The notes beneath the pieces were generated by a model. That model was not told the origin of the DNA. It ran no database searches and saw only the letters and a list, made by a program, of their open reading frames with translations. A stretch of DNA of 64,000 bases from Myxococcus virescens (lineage in GTDB: Bacteria > Myxococcota > Myxococcia > Myxococcales > Myxococcaceae): positions 248,001-312,000 of the forward strand of contig NZ_FNAJ01000007.1 of NCBI RefSeq assembly GCF_900101905.1, given 5' to 3'. Of the stretch, positions 21,340-30,686 are shown in pieces (the stretch's first letter is position 1; each line of letters begins with the position of its first letter). The translations under genes and the position numbers were made by a program.

Positions 21340-21624
21340 GTGGACGTGGAGCAGCTTCTCAACTATTTGGCGCGGGCCCTGGTCGATCATCCTGACCAGG
21401 TCAGCCTGCGCATTTCCGAGGTGGAAGGGGCCCGGCTCTTCGAGCTGAAGGTCTCCGCCGAGGACGTCGGCAAGGTCATCGGCCGTGACGGGCGCACCGT
21501 GAATGCCCTCCGGACGCTGCTCAATGCCGCCGCACAGAAGTCCGGGCAGAAGGTCCGCCTGGAGATTCTCGACGACCGGCGCAATGCAGCAGGCGCTCCG
21601 GTCGCGCCGGACTCCGCGCAGTGA
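21340..21624 (+). CDS. khpA: KH-domain RNA-binding protein KhpA
   Basis: A 94-residue single KH-domain protein. The RNA-contacting GxxG loop is in VIGRDGRTVNALRTLL. KhpA homologues bind many RNAs and often act with KhpB. It starts with GTG (GTGGACGTGGAG) 11 bases after rpsP and overlaps rimM by four bases (GTGA). Its place in this operon is widely conserved. Confidence 0.93.
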   Translation: MDVEQLLNYLARALVDHPDQVSLRISEVEGARLFELKVSAEDVGKVIGRDGRTVNALRTLLNAAAQKSGQKVRLEILDDRRNAAGAPVAPDSAQ

Positions 21625-22187
21625 CGGCCACCAGTCCCTATCTGGAGTTGGGATACGTCGCGCGTGCTCACGGGCTGCGTGGCGAGGTCGCCATTCGCGC
21701 ATTGGATCCGGCGTCGGAGACGCTCGACACCGTCGATCGCATCTGGGTGCGGACGCGCGCCGGTGTGGAGCGGGAAATGCGGCTGGAGGCGCTCCGGCCC
21801 ACGCCCAAGGAGGACATCGTGGTCCTCGAAGGCGTGGAGTCGCGGAACGACGCGGAGGCGCTCGTGGGCGCCAAGGTGTTCGTCTTCCGCGAGGATCTGG
21901 AGCCGCCCGCGGAGGGCGAGTTCTTCCAGGGTGACCTGGTGGGGCTCGAGGCCGTGGACGCCAACGGGAACGCGTTGGGCCGGGTGGAGGAGATCTGGAC
22001 CACCGGCGAGGTGCCCAACCTGGTCATTCGCGCTTCCGGGCGCGAGGAGCTGGTGGTGCCCTTCGCCGACGAGTTCGTCCCCACCGTGGACCTCGAGGCG
22101 CGGCGCATCGTCATCCATCCGCCTGAGTACGTGGATGCGGGACGCAAGGGCGCCGAGTCAGGTGGAGGCCCGGAGGACGCGGAATGA
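21621..22187 (+). CDS. rimM: 16S rRNA processing protein RimM
   Basis: A 188-residue assembly factor for the 30S head, working with S19. It has the N-terminal RimM barrel ([19 protein letters not shown]) and a C-terminal PRC-barrel ([31 protein letters not shown]). It starts with GTG in the khpA stop and overlaps trmD by four bases (ATGA). Confidence 0.94.
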   Translation: MTATSPYLELGYVARAHGLRGEVAIRALDPASETLDTVDRIWVRTRAGVEREMRLEALRPTPKEDIVVLEGVESRNDAEALVGAKVFVFREDLEPPAEGEFFQGDLVGLEAVDANGNALGRVEEIWTTGEVPNLVIRASGREELVVPFADEFVPTVDLEARRIVIHPPEYVDAGRKGAESGGGPEDAE

Positions 22188-22927
22188 GCCCACCGTATCC
22201 GGTGGAGATCCTCACGTTGTTCCCCGGCATGGTGACCGGTTACCTGGGGGCCAGCATCCTCGGGAAGGCTCAGGAGAAGGGCCTGCTGGCCACCACCATC
22301 ACCGATATCCGCGAGTACGCCGAGGGCAAGCACCGCGTCACCGACGACGCGCCCTACGGCGGTGGCGCCGGCATGGTCATGAAGCCGGAGCCGCTGGTCG
22401 CCGCGATTGAGGCGGCCAAAGCGCGGCATCCGGGCGCACGGGTGCTGCTCATGAGCCCCCGAGGGCCCACCTTCACCCAGGCCACTGCGCGTGAGCTGGT
22501 CCGTCACGAGGCGGGCCTCATCCTGGTCTGCGGCCGCTACGAGGGCGTGGACGAGCGGGTGATGGCGCACCTCGACGGGGAGCTGTCCCTGGGGGACTTC
22601 GTTCTCACGGGCGGCGAGCTGGCGGCCATGACGGTGGTGGACGCGGTGGCGCGGCTGGTGCCCGGGGTGCTGGGCAACGTGGACTCGTCCGTCACGGAGA
22701 GCTTCGAGGAAGGCCTGCTGGAGCATCCCCAGTACACCCGCCCGCCTGTCTTCCGGGGCGTCGAGGTGCCGGCCGCCCTGCAGTCCGGCGACCATGCCCG
22801 GATTGCCCGCTGGCGGCGCTGGAAGTCGTTGGTGCTCACCCACGAGCGCCGCCCGGACCTGTATGCCCGCGTGGTGCTGTCGAAGGCCGACCAGAAACTT
22901 CTGGCCCGCCGGGAGGAAGAGCTGTAA
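22184..22927 (+). CDS. trmD: tRNA (guanine-37-N1) methyltransferase TrmD
   Basis: A 247-residue SPOUT methylase that protects the reading frame by modifying G37. The knot that binds SAM is [21 protein letters not shown], and [11 protein letters not shown] is the conserved loop before it. The C-terminal helical domain contains [18 protein letters not shown]. It is coupled to rimM by a four-base overlap. Confidence 0.96.
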   Translation: MSPPYPVEILTLFPGMVTGYLGASILGKAQEKGLLATTITDIREYAEGKHRVTDDAPYGGGAGMVMKPEPLVAAIEAAKARHPGARVLLMSPRGPTFTQATARELVRHEAGLILVCGRYEGVDERVMAHLDGELSLGDFVLTGGELAAMTVVDAVARLVPGVLGNVDSSVTESFEEGLLEHPQYTRPPVFRGVEVPAALQSGDHARIARWRRWKSLVLTHERRPDLYARVVLSKADQKLLARREEEL

Positions 22928-23043
22928 CCCTGAGCGTTGCTAGCGGGTTGGATCATCAGGGCTTGTCCGACACCGCTCTCTCTGTTAGTACGGCCCGCTC
23001 TTCACGCGACCATCGCGTCAGTTCAAGTTTTCCGGAGTTTGTC

Positions 23044-23427
23044 ATGCGCAACGCCGCCATTCAGCACATCGAGGCCAAGTTCCTGCGCCAGGATGTCACC
23101 GTGTTCAATACCGGTGATTCCGTGCGCGTCCACTGGAAGGTCAAGGAGGGCGAGAAGGAGCGCGTGCAGGCGTTCGAGGGCATCGTCATCCGGAAGACCA
23201 AGGGCAACCACCGCGCTACGTTCACGGTGCGCAAGCTCTCCTTCGGCGTCGGCGTGGAGCGCGTGTTCCCGCTGCACAGCCCCCGCTACGAGAAGATCGA
23301 GGTCCTGTCGCGCGGTGCCGTGAACCGCAAGCGCCTGTTCTACCTCCGCGACCTCAAGGGCAAGGCGGCGCGCGTCGACGTCATCGAAGAGCCGAAGCCG
23401 TCCAAGAAGGCCGCCTCGGCCTCCTGA
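23044..23427 (+). CDS. rplS: 50S ribosomal protein L19
   Basis: A 127-residue protein at the 30S/50S interface. [19 protein letters not shown] and [20 protein letters not shown] are typical. The start at 23044 ([14 protein letters not shown]) is chosen; a longer frame from 22948 is not supported. The C terminus is Lys/Ala rich. It is the last gene of its operon, directly before a strong terminator. Confidence 0.96.
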   Translation: MRNAAIQHIEAKFLRQDVTVFNTGDSVRVHWKVKEGEKERVQAFEGIVIRKTKGNHRATFTVRKLSFGVGVERVFPLHSPRYEKIEVLSRGAVNRKRLFYLRDLKGKAARVDVIEEPKPSKKAASAS

Positions 23428-23450
23428 GCGCTTCCAGCGCCTGTGCAGTG

Positions 23451-23484
23451 AAAAGGAGCGTCCGATCCCGGACGCTCCTTTTTT
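23451..23484 (+). terminator. Strong rho-independent terminator of the rplS operon
   Basis: AAAAGGAGCGTCCG and CGGACGCTCCTTTT pair perfectly over 14 bases around a four-base loop, ending in a run of six T. Confidence 0.95.
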
Positions 23485-23508
23485 CATTCGCGCTAACATG
23501 CGCGAGCC

Positions 23509-25410
23509 ATGCAATTCGCCGAAGTCGCCGTCCAGAACGTCCGCGGTTTCTCCCCCGCGGGGCGCTTTGCCCTGAAGGCGGGATACCTCGTCCTCAAACC
23601 GCCCTCGGCGGAGTCGAGCCCCCTGGCGGGCCTCTCCCTCGCGCTGCTCTTCGCGGATGGGCGCGGCACTGACGCCAGCTTCATCGCCGCCGGTGCGAAG
23701 TCGGGCAAGGCGGCCCTGACGTTCGTCGGAGTGGATGGGGTGACGTACCGCGTCCTGCGCGACCTCGGCGGCTCCGGGACGTTGCACCGGATGAATCCCA
23801 CGACGCAGCAGCCGGAGCTCGTCTCGTCGGATGCGTCGGAGATCAGCCAGTTCCTTCGCGGTCAGGCGGGACTTCCACCGAAGACCACGTTCGAGCAGGT
23901 GTACTGCCTTCAGTCCGCGCAGCTTCCCTCACGACGCCCGAGGAAGTCCGCTGCCGCCGCGGCGAAGGTGGACCCCAAGACGTCCGGCAGGTACCCATCA
24001 TTGGCGTCTGCCTCCACGGTGCTGCCCGCGGAGGACATCCCCGCCGCCGAGGCGAAGCTGCGCGCGCTGGAGCAGGAACTGGCTGCCTCCACGGAGGTGG
24101 ACAGCCTTCAGTTCAAGGCGGATGGCGTTGCCTCGCAGATCTTCGACGCCGAGCAGAGGCTGAAGGGGACCGAGGGGCTCAAGGTGGCCATCTCGGAGGC
24201 CGAGGCCGCCTGGCGCGCGGCGCCGACGCCCGAGTCCCTGGGGCTGCCTCAGGACATCGTGAACCGCCTGAAGCGCCACCCCAAGGTGATTGCCCGTCGT
24301 GACGAGGCCCTGGCGCGCCTCAACGCGGACCGGGAGAACGAAGCGGAGGCACGTCCCACCTCGGTGCCGCCCCTGACGCAGAACATGGGGTTCTGGGCCG
24401 GCCTGGGCGTTGGCGTGTTGTTCCTGGCGCTGGCCGTGGGCCTGGGATTTGGAGTGGACCGGACCTTCCGCTACCTGGCGCTGCTGGACATCCCGGCCTT
24501 CGGTGTCGCCGCCTTCCTGGCGCTTCGCTACGTGGATGACCTGCAGAAGGCCACGCGGCATGGCAGCAAGGAGAACCGCTTCGACATCCGGGAGAAGAAG
24601 ATCCTCGAGGAGTACGAGGCGGAAGCCGCGCCGCTGCGCATGGCTCAGAAGGCGCTCGACGTGGAAGATCTGGACGGCATCGCCCCGGCCCTGGAGCGCA
24701 AGGAGCTGCTGGCCGCGCGAGTCGCCGAGCTGCGGGACCAGCTTCACACCATGGAGTCGGATCCGGACTACCTCGCGGCGGCCGCTCAGGTTCAGTCGCT
24801 GAAGGCGGAGGCGGAAGCGCTCAACGACGAGCTGACGCAGAAGGGTACGTACGTCCGCGACGTACGCGAGGTGGAGCGTGAGATGGGCCGGCTGAAGGAG
24901 TCCATTGCCCTGGCCAAGGCGCCTCCGCCGCCGGCCGCGCCGGGCCCGGATGGAGCCGTGCCTGTGGAGACGCTGGAGGATCCGTCGCCCATGCTGCTGT
25001 CCCAGGCGGCGGACGTGTTCACCACGGACATCTTGTCCGTGCAGGCGATGCTGAAGGAGCGCTGCGTCCAATACCTCACCGCGCTCACGGACCGGCGGTA
25101 CCAGGGCATCGAGTGGGACCGCGAGGGCAAGGCCTTCGCCCTGGCCTCTGGCCGGCGGGTGCCGGTGGGCGAGCTCCCCGCGAAGGACTTGGACCTGTAC
25201 TACCTGGCCCTGCGGATGACGGTGGTGGAGAAGGCGAGCGCCCGCGTGAAGCGTCCCTTCCTGCTGGAGGACGTCTTCACGGGGATGGAGGAGGTGAAGC
25301 TGCCCCTCATCGCTCGGATGCTGAAGCACCTGGGCACGCTGACGCAGGTGCTGCACGTCACCTCGCACCCGGGCTTCGCGCAGATGTCGGACGGCCCCGT
25401 TAACGTCTGA
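23509..25410 (+). CDS. YhaN/SMC-like membrane protein without a recognisable Walker A
   Basis: A 633-residue protein with the layout of YhaN/SbcC-type ABC ATPases. It has an N-terminal head (QFAEVAVQNVRGF), coiled coils (about 190-290 and 350-480), two adjacent membrane helices between them (about 294-316 and 323-343) and a C-terminal head. In the C-terminal head PFLLEDVF (residues 583-590) matches the Walker B strand and VLHVTSHPGF the switch His. Where the P-loop should lie the sequence reads GYLVLKPPSAESSPLAGL, with no GxxxxGK[ST]. It therefore looks like a pseudo-ATPase or one using a partner's P-loop. No partner exonuclease (YhaO type) is adjacent. It is followed by yraN and rsmI on the same strand. 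Confidence 0.7.
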   Translation: MQFAEVAVQNVRGFSPAGRFALKAGYLVLKPPSAESSPLAGLSLALLFADGRGTDASFIAAGAKSGKAALTFVGVDGVTYRVLRDLGGSGTLHRMNPTTQQPELVSSDASEISQFLRGQAGLPPKTTFEQVYCLQSAQLPSRRPRKSAAAAAKVDPKTSGRYPSLASASTVLPAEDIPAAEAKLRALEQELAASTEVDSLQFKADGVASQIFDAEQRLKGTEGLKVAISEAEAAWRAAPTPESLGLPQDIVNRLKRHPKVIARRDEALARLNADRENEAEARPTSVPPLTQNMGFWAGLGVGVLFLALAVGLGFGVDRTFRYLALLDIPAFGVAAFLALRYVDDLQKATRHGSKENRFDIREKKILEEYEAEAAPLRMAQKALDVEDLDGIAPALERKELLAARVAELRDQLHTMESDPDYLAAAAQVQSLKAEAEALNDELTQKGTYVRDVREVEREMGRLKESIALAKAPPPPAAPGPDGAVPVETLEDPSPMLLSQAADVFTTDILSVQAMLKERCVQYLTALTDRRYQGIEWDREGKAFALASGRRVPVGELPAKDLDLYYLALRMTVVEKASARVKRPFLLEDVFTGMEEVKLPLIARMLKHLGTLTQVLHVTSHPGFAQMSDGPVNV

Positions 25411-25460
25411 GGCGACGTGGCGGGTTGCCTCCAGGGGGAGGTCCGCAGGGGGAGGGGTGG

Positions 25461-25841
25461 ATGCGACGGGCGGCGCCGGCTGAGCGGCGGGAGTACGGGA
25501 AGGCGGGGGAGGAGGCGGCGGTGCGCTTCCTGGAGGCGCAGGGGTGGCGGGTGCGGGATCGCAACTGGACCTGCCGCTTCGGGGAACTGGACGTGGTCGC
25601 CGAACGTGACGACCTGGTGTGCTTCGTGGAAGTGCGGATGCGCTCCACGGCCACCTGGGGCGACCCCTCCCACAGTGTGTCTTTCGCCAAGCAGCGCCGG
25701 GTGGTGAAGGCGGCGCTTCGGTACCTGTTCGCGCATGACTTGCGTGGACGGATGTTCCGTTTCGACGTGATTTCGGTGGTGGGACGCGGGGAGCTCGCCA
25801 CCGTGGAGCACATCCCTGGCGCCTTCGACGCGGGGATGTGA
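25461..25841 (+). CDS. YraN / UPF0102 nuclease-fold protein
   Basis: A 126-residue protein of the YraN family, which has a Holliday-resolvase-like nuclease fold and unknown function. The family core GELDVVAERDDLVCFVEVRMR is present; the usual Lys of the E-x-K motif is Arg here (EVR). The start at 25461 follows GGGGAGGGGTGG; an upstream GTG at 25425 is less likely. It sits 12 bases before rsmI, the same yraN-rsmI linkage seen in many bacteria. Confidence 0.85.
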   Translation: MRRAAPAERREYGKAGEEAAVRFLEAQGWRVRDRNWTCRFGELDVVAERDDLVCFVEVRMRSTATWGDPSHSVSFAKQRRVVKAALRYLFAHDLRGRMFRFDVISVVGRGELATVEHIPGAFDAGM

Positions 25842-25853
25842 GAGGACGACGCC

Positions 25854-26684
25854 ATGGCTGGAACGCTCTATCTGGTGGCGACGCCCATCGGGAACCTGGG
25901 GGATGTCACGTCGCGCGCGTTGGAGACCCTGCGCGCGGTGCGCTTCATCGCGTGTGAGGACACGCGGCACTCGCGGGTGCTGCTCGACCACTTCGGCATT
26001 GGCGGGAAGGACCTGGTGAGCCTGCCCGCCTTCGCGGAAGGGCAGCGAGCCGGACGCATCCTGGACCGGATTGGGGAAGGAGAGGACTGTGCGCTGGTGA
26101 CTGACGCGGGCAGCCCCGCCATCAGTGATCCGGGCGAGAAGCTGGTGGCCGAGGCGCTGGAGCGCGGATTGACGGTGGTGCCGGTACCAGGCCCCACGGC
26201 CCTGGTCGCGGCGCTGAGCGCCTCTGGATTACCCACGGGGCGCTTCCACTTCCTGGGCTTCCTCCCGCGCAAGGGCGCCGAGCGCCGGGCGATGCTGGAG
26301 GAGGTGGCGCAGCTGTCCGCCACCCTGGTGCTTTATGAGTCCCCACGCCGCCTGTCGGAGACGTTGCCGGACCTGCTCGACGCCTGGGGCGACCGGCGCG
26401 CGTGCGTGGCGCGGGAGCTGACGAAGCTGCACGAGGAGTTCGCCCGGGGCACCTTGTCCGAACTGGCCGCGCGCTACGCGGCGGAAGAGCCCCGCGGCGA
26501 GGTGGTGGTGTTGGTGGAGGGCCGCACCGGCGAGACACGCTGGTCCGAGGAGGAATTGCGTCGGGCCCTGGAGGAGGGGCTGTCGCGCGGCGAGAAGCTC
26601 AAGGCGCTGAGCACCGAGCTAGCCCGCCGCGCGGGCTGGGCCGGTCAGGACGTCTATCGACTGGGGCTCTCGCTGAAGCGCTGA
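25854..26684 (+). CDS. rsmI: 16S rRNA (cytidine-1402-2'-O) methyltransferase
   Basis: A 276-residue tetrapyrrole-methylase-fold enzyme that methylates the 2'-OH of C1402 in the decoding centre. TLYLVATPIGNLGDVTSRA and ACEDTRHSRVLLDHFGI are the family N-terminal signature. DAGSPAISDPGEKLV is the SAM-binding turn, and FLGFLPRKGAERR follows. It ends the yraN-rsmI pair and meets a minus-strand gene across a hairpin. Confidence 0.94.
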   Translation: MAGTLYLVATPIGNLGDVTSRALETLRAVRFIACEDTRHSRVLLDHFGIGGKDLVSLPAFAEGQRAGRILDRIGEGEDCALVTDAGSPAISDPGEKLVAEALERGLTVVPVPGPTALVAALSASGLPTGRFHFLGFLPRKGAERRAMLEEVAQLSATLVLYESPRRLSETLPDLLDAWGDRRACVARELTKLHEEFARGTLSELAARYAAEEPRGEVVVLVEGRTGETRWSEEELRRALEEGLSRGEKLKALSTELARRAGWAGQDVYRLGLSLKR

Positions 26685-26691
26685 GTCCCCA

Positions 26692-26717
26692 GGTGGGCGC
26701 CGTCATCGGCGCCCACC
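26692..26717. terminator. Bidirectional hairpin between rsmI and the barrel gene
   Basis: GGTGGGCGCCG-TCAT-CGGCGCCCACC is a perfect 11-bp stem between two convergent stops. There is no T run on either side. Confidence 0.5.
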
Positions 26718-26725
26718 GGGCCACG

Positions 26726-28021
26726 CTAGAAGCTGAACGTGGCGCTCAGGTCGAAGCGGAACGTGGTGCTCTCCACCGCGAGGAAGCGGCGAGACACCAG
26801 GTCATAGCGCCAGTCGAAGTTGGGGTTGAGGTCGGGCGAGCCGGGCTGCGTGTCCACGCCGCCGTCGTTGTTCGCGTCACGCCCCGGAGCCTCGGCGGTG
26901 AGGGCGTGGTTGGTGTTGTAGAGGAACATGCCGGACGCGCGAATCTGGAAGGCCTGCGACGCGTTCGCCGTGACGCCCAGCATGCCACCCACCTGGAAGT
27001 AGTCCTCGGAGGTGAGCAGCTTGCGCAGGGCGGCGCTCAGCTCGTTGTAGTAGCGGCCGCTGCCCACGTAGTTGCCGATACCCCGGACATCGAGGGCGAA
27101 GCGCTGCGACTTCGCCGGCCGGTTGAAGGGCACCAGTTCCACGCCGAAGAGCATGCCCGCGGTGTGGGGGGCGTTGATGCCCGTTTCCTTGCGGTTCCAC
27201 GGGCCCGTGAAGCAGTTGTCCGGGGCGCCCAGGTTGTCCGGGTTGGAATCCTTCTGGACGCAATTGGAGTAGGCGCCCGGGCCGCGCACGGGGATGGTGT
27301 AGTGCGCCTTGAAGTACGGCTCGGCCGCGCCGATGCGGCGCGAGAAGGCCGTGTAGAGCTGGTACTTGTGGACGCGGTCGCCAATGTTGCCGCGGCTGTC
27401 CGAGTTGGTGGTGTCCGCGGCCGCGTCACGCAGCTTCGCGGTGGGGGCCTCGTACTCCAGGCCGACAATCCAGGTGGGCTTCGTCTCGTCCTTCTCCTGG
27501 TTGAAGAAGGCGTAGGCCAGACCGAAGCGCATGTTGCCCAGGCCGCCGCGGAAGCTCTCCTGCGGTACGTCGAACAGGGCGCTGCCCGGTGCCGAGCCCT
27601 CCAGGCAGCCCGGGATGACGGAGCCGTTGGCGTTCAGGCAGTTGTTGGTGATGGTGGACGTCTCGGGAGACGAGTTGGACGTGAAGTCCCAACGCTCGTT
27701 CTGCGAGAAGACGACGGGCAGGGCGAAGGAGAACTCCAGGTCCCTGTAGAGGCCGACGGACAGCTCCAGGTTGAGCCGGGCGTCCACGCCCTTGTACCAG
27801 AGCTCCGATGCATCCCGGCGGCCCGCCGGTTGCCCGGCGGGGGCCAACTGCTCGCGGATGATCTTCGCGCGGTTCTGTGTGCGCTCGAAGCCGACGTCGA
27901 TGAAGAGGTCGAACGGGTCGTCCTCCTCGAGCGACGACGCAATCCGGGTGATGTCCGCCGCGGTGGCGGCGAACGGCGCGCCCAGCGTCAGCGCGGCAAG
28001 TACGACGCGAAGCCTGTGCAT
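26726..28021 (-). CDS. Outer-membrane beta-barrel protein, unknown function
   Basis: A 431-residue exported protein. A signal peptide is clear (RLRVVLAALTLGAPFAATA, cleavage near residue 22). The rest consists of alternating amphipathic strands with many aromatic residues. The chain ends FRFDLSATFSF, a terminal Phe typical of outer-membrane barrels inserted by BamA. Loops contain two short Cys-bearing segments (SNCVQKDSN, DNCFTGPWN). Substrate or role cannot be read. It lies 96 bases downstream of the M23 peptidase gene on the same strand and might share its transcript. Confidence 0.65.
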   Translation of the reverse strand: MHRLRVVLAALTLGAPFAATAADITRIASSLEEDDPFDLFIDVGFERTQNRAKIIREQLAPAGQPAGRRDASELWYKGVDARLNLELSVGLYRDLEFSFALPVVFSQNERWDFTSNSSPETSTITNNCLNANGSVIPGCLEGSAPGSALFDVPQESFRGGLGNMRFGLAYAFFNQEKDETKPTWIVGLEYEAPTAKLRDAAADTTNSDSRGNIGDRVHKYQLYTAFSRRIGAAEPYFKAHYTIPVRGPGAYSNCVQKDSNPDNLGAPDNCFTGPWNRKETGINAPHTAGMLFGVELVPFNRPAKSQRFALDVRGIGNYVGSGRYYNELSAALRKLLTSEDYFQVGGMLGVTANASQAFQIRASGMFLYNTNHALTAEAPGRDANNDGGVDTQPGSPDLNPNFDWRYDLVSRRFLAVESTTFRFDLSATFSF

Positions 28022-28117
28022 CCGACCTCCGACGGCAAATCTCCCTGGCCTACCGGCAAGCCCGGGGGGCTTCCAGCTAGCCGTGCCGTCGAAGGAGTGT
28101 CAAGAAACGGGTGGCTT

Positions 28118-29155
28118 TTACTTGCCGGCCACCACGGACGCGCTCAGCAACCCGTCCATCCGGCGCACCTCCGCCTCGAAACCCGACCGGTGCTGCGCGG
28201 CCAGTGAGCGGCGGTAGGTCTTGTGCTGGTCGTAGGGGTCCAGCACCCGGTCGTCCTGCGTCATGAGCTGGTAATGGAGGTGGGGGGCGAAGCTGCGGCC
28301 CGTGTTGCCGCTCTTGGCGATGACCTGCCCCACGGAGAACCGGGTGCCCGGCTTGACGCTCTTGTCCACCTCGTCCAGGTGGAGGAAGAGCGCGCGGCGC
28401 CCCTTACCGCCCGACTCCACCAGCTCGATGCAGTTGCCGTTGCTGCTGAAGTTCCAGTTCTTCCGCTTCACCACCCCGTTGAAGGGGGCCTTGATGGGCG
28501 TGCCGACCGGGGTGCGGAAGTCCACGCCCTTGTGCTTGCGGCCGTCGCGAAGCAGGGACGTCACCTGCTCGTAGTCGTCGATGGGGGAGCGCTCCAGCCT
28601 CAGCTCCAACTCGTCGCCGCCGGACAGGTAGTACCGGGCATTGGGCTCGCCGTTGGCCTGGTAGCGGTACGCGCTCAGCGTCTTGCCCAGCTTGGCGCTG
28701 GTGAAGCGCACCGCGTGCACCAGGGGCTCCTCGTTGGTTCGGCGCTGGTAGAGCACCTCCAGCGTGTCACCGCGGAGAATCTCCCCGGGCACGGAGACCC
28801 ACCACACCAAGGTGCGCGTCACCACCTGCGCCAGCGCCGGACCCACGTCCGAGCCAGCGGCGTTGACGAGCGCGGTCTCCAGGGGGCCGTTGATGCTGAC
28901 CGATACGCGCTCCAGGCCCGCGGCCTTCACCGGGTCCGTGGCCACGGGCGCTGGCGTGGGCGCCTCGGCGACGGCGCCCGCGTCGGGGACTGCGTTGGGC
29001 ATCTGAGCCGCGGCCTCTTCCGTCGCCTGAACCATCCGCTGCTTCCACCACCACACGCCGCCGGCGGCACCGCCGAGGATGAGTGACACGGCGACCACCG
29101 TGCCGAAGGGACTGCGCTTCGGAGGGGCACCGAGTGTGGGAAGGTTCGGCCGCAT
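28118..29155 (-). CDS. Membrane-anchored M23 (LytM) peptidase
   Basis: A 345-residue protein with one N-terminal membrane helix (GTVVAVSLILGGAAGGVWWW), a linker rich in Ala/Pro, and a C-terminal zinc endopeptidase domain. Zinc ligands are visible as H-x3-D in HKGVDFRTPVGTPI and HLHYQ. Such enzymes cut peptidoglycan cross-bridges or activate amidases. The ATG at 29155 follows AGGGAG at good spacing; a longer frame to 29284 would run into the response-regulator gene. It lies downstream of the encapsulin genes and the sigma-54 regulator, 76 bases after the latter. Confidence 0.85.
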   Translation of the reverse strand: MRPNLPTLGAPPKRSPFGTVVAVSLILGGAAGGVWWWKQRMVQATEEAAAQMPNAVPDAGAVAEAPTPAPVATDPVKAAGLERVSVSINGPLETALVNAAGSDVGPALAQVVTRTLVWWVSVPGEILRGDTLEVLYQRRTNEEPLVHAVRFTSAKLGKTLSAYRYQANGEPNARYYLSGGDELELRLERSPIDDYEQVTSLLRDGRKHKGVDFRTPVGTPIKAPFNGVVKRKNWNFSSNGNCIELVESGGKGRRALFLHLDEVDKSVKPGTRFSVGQVIAKSGNTGRSFAPHLHYQLMTQDDRVLDPYDQHKTYRRSLAAQHRSGFEAEVRRMDGLLSASVVAGK

Positions 29156-29231
29156 ACAAGCTCCCTGAGTTGGAATGGGTGGGCGGGCCCGGAACCGACG
29201 CGCGCGAAGCGGAATTCCGCTTCCTCGCGGT

Positions 29232-30656
29232 CTATTCGTCCGGACCGTCTTCCTGCCCGTCTGGTGTGGTGTCGCGCAAGCCAAACTCCTTCATCTTCGT
29301 CTGGAGTGACTTGCGGCTGATTTGAAGCAACCGGGCGGCCCGGGTGACGTTGCCACCCGTCTCCTCGAGCTTCTTCACGATGAGGTCCCGCTCGAGCTCG
29401 GCGGCCTTCATCCGGACGATGTCCTTCAGGCCGACTTCCCCCGTGGGGACGTCGATGGAGGCCACCGCGCTGGCCAGGTTGGTGCTCGCCTGGACGCTCG
29501 TGCCCTGGCGGACCGGCTCCGGCAGGTCGCGGGCGGTGATGAGAGGCCCGTCCGCGAACAGGAGCACGCGCTCGATGAGGTTCTCCAGCTCGCGGATGTT
29601 GCCCGGCCACGCGTAGCCCTGGAGCAGGGCCATGGCGTCGTCGGCGATGCCTTCAATCTTCTTGTTGAGGCGCCGGTTGTACTTCTCCACGAAGTGCCGG
29701 GCGAGCATGGGGATGTCGCTGCGGCGCTCGCGCAGGGCGGGCAGGGAGATGGGGACCACCGCCAGGCGGTAGTAGAGGTCCTTGCGGAAGCGGCCGGCTT
29801 CAATCTCCGCCTGGAGGTCGCGGTTGGTGGCGGCCACGAGCCGCACGTCCACGCGCGTCGTCTTGATGCCGCCCACGCGCTCGAACTCGCCCTCCTGGAT
29901 CGCACGCAGCAGCTTCACCTGCATCTCCACTGGAATCTCGCCGATCTCGTCCAGGAAGAGGGTGCCCTCGTCGGCCAGCTCGAAGCGGCCGGGCTTGGAC
30001 GTGACGGCGCCGGTGAAGGCCCCGCGCTCGTAGCCGAAGAGCTCGCTCTCCAGCAGCGTGTGGGGAATGGCGGCGCAGTTGATCTTGATGAACGGCTTGT
30101 CGCGGCGGCTGGAGGCGCCGTGCAGCGCGGTGGCGATCAGCTCCTTGCCGGTGCCGCTTTCCCCGGTGATGAGCACCGTGGACGGCGTGTCCGCCACCTT
30201 GTCGATGATCTTGTAGACCTCTTGAATCGTCGACGAGTCGCCGATGATGGCCGCGCGCGCCTTCACGTCCGGGCGCACGGAGCGGCGGGCGCTCTCGTTC
30301 GTCTTCGCGGCCTTGGCGACGACGGAGGACAGCTCCGCCTGATCGAAGGGCTTGGTGATGTAGTCGAACGCGCCCGCCTTGATGGCGTCCACGGCGGAGT
30401 CCACCGTGCCATGCGCGGTGATGATGATGACGGGGACGTCCGGGTTGGCGGTGCGGATGGTGCCGAGCACCTCCATGCCGCCCACCTTGGGCATCACCAG
30501 GTCCGTGACCACGATGTCCGCGCCGTTCTTGTGGAACTCGGCGAGCCCTTGCTCGCCGTTCTCCGCCACGGTGACGTCAAAGCCGTCCCGGCGCAGCATC
30601 GCGGCGAGCACCTTGCGGAGGTTCGCCTCGTCGTCGATGACCAGGACCTTGGCCAT
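29232..30656 (-). CDS. NtrC-family sigma-54 response regulator
   Basis: A 474-residue three-domain activator. The receiver domain has the acidic pair DDE near residue 9, the phospho-Asp in VVTDLVMP (about D52) and the Lys in ITKPF. The AAA+ domain has GESGTGKE (Walker A), the sigma-54 contact loop GAFTGA and [10 protein letters not shown] (Walker B). The C-terminal Fis-type helix-turn-helix is [20 protein letters not shown]. No histidine kinase gene is adjacent, so its signal is unknown. It starts 30 bases after the encapsulin shell gene, which makes co-transcription likely. Which of the many M. xanthus enhancer-binding proteins it is cannot be told here. Confidence 0.93.
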   Translation of the reverse strand: MAKVLVIDDEANLRKVLAAMLRRDGFDVTVAENGEQGLAEFHKNGADIVVTDLVMPKVGGMEVLGTIRTANPDVPVIIITAHGTVDSAVDAIKAGAFDYITKPFDQAELSSVVAKAAKTNESARRSVRPDVKARAAIIGDSSTIQEVYKIIDKVADTPSTVLITGESGTGKELIATALHGASSRRDKPFIKINCAAIPHTLLESELFGYERGAFTGAVTSKPGRFELADEGTLFLDEIGEIPVEMQVKLLRAIQEGEFERVGGIKTTRVDVRLVAATNRDLQAEIEAGRFRKDLYYRLAVVPISLPALRERRSDIPMLARHFVEKYNRRLNKKIEGIADDAMALLQGYAWPGNIRELENLIERVLLFADGPLITARDLPEPVRQGTSVQASTNLASAVASIDVPTGEVGLKDIVRMKAAELERDLIVKKLEETGGNVTRAARLLQISRKSLQTKMKEFGLRDTTPDGQEDGPDE

Positions 30657-30686
30657 GGTGGAAGTCGTGACCGCGGGCGACCGGAA

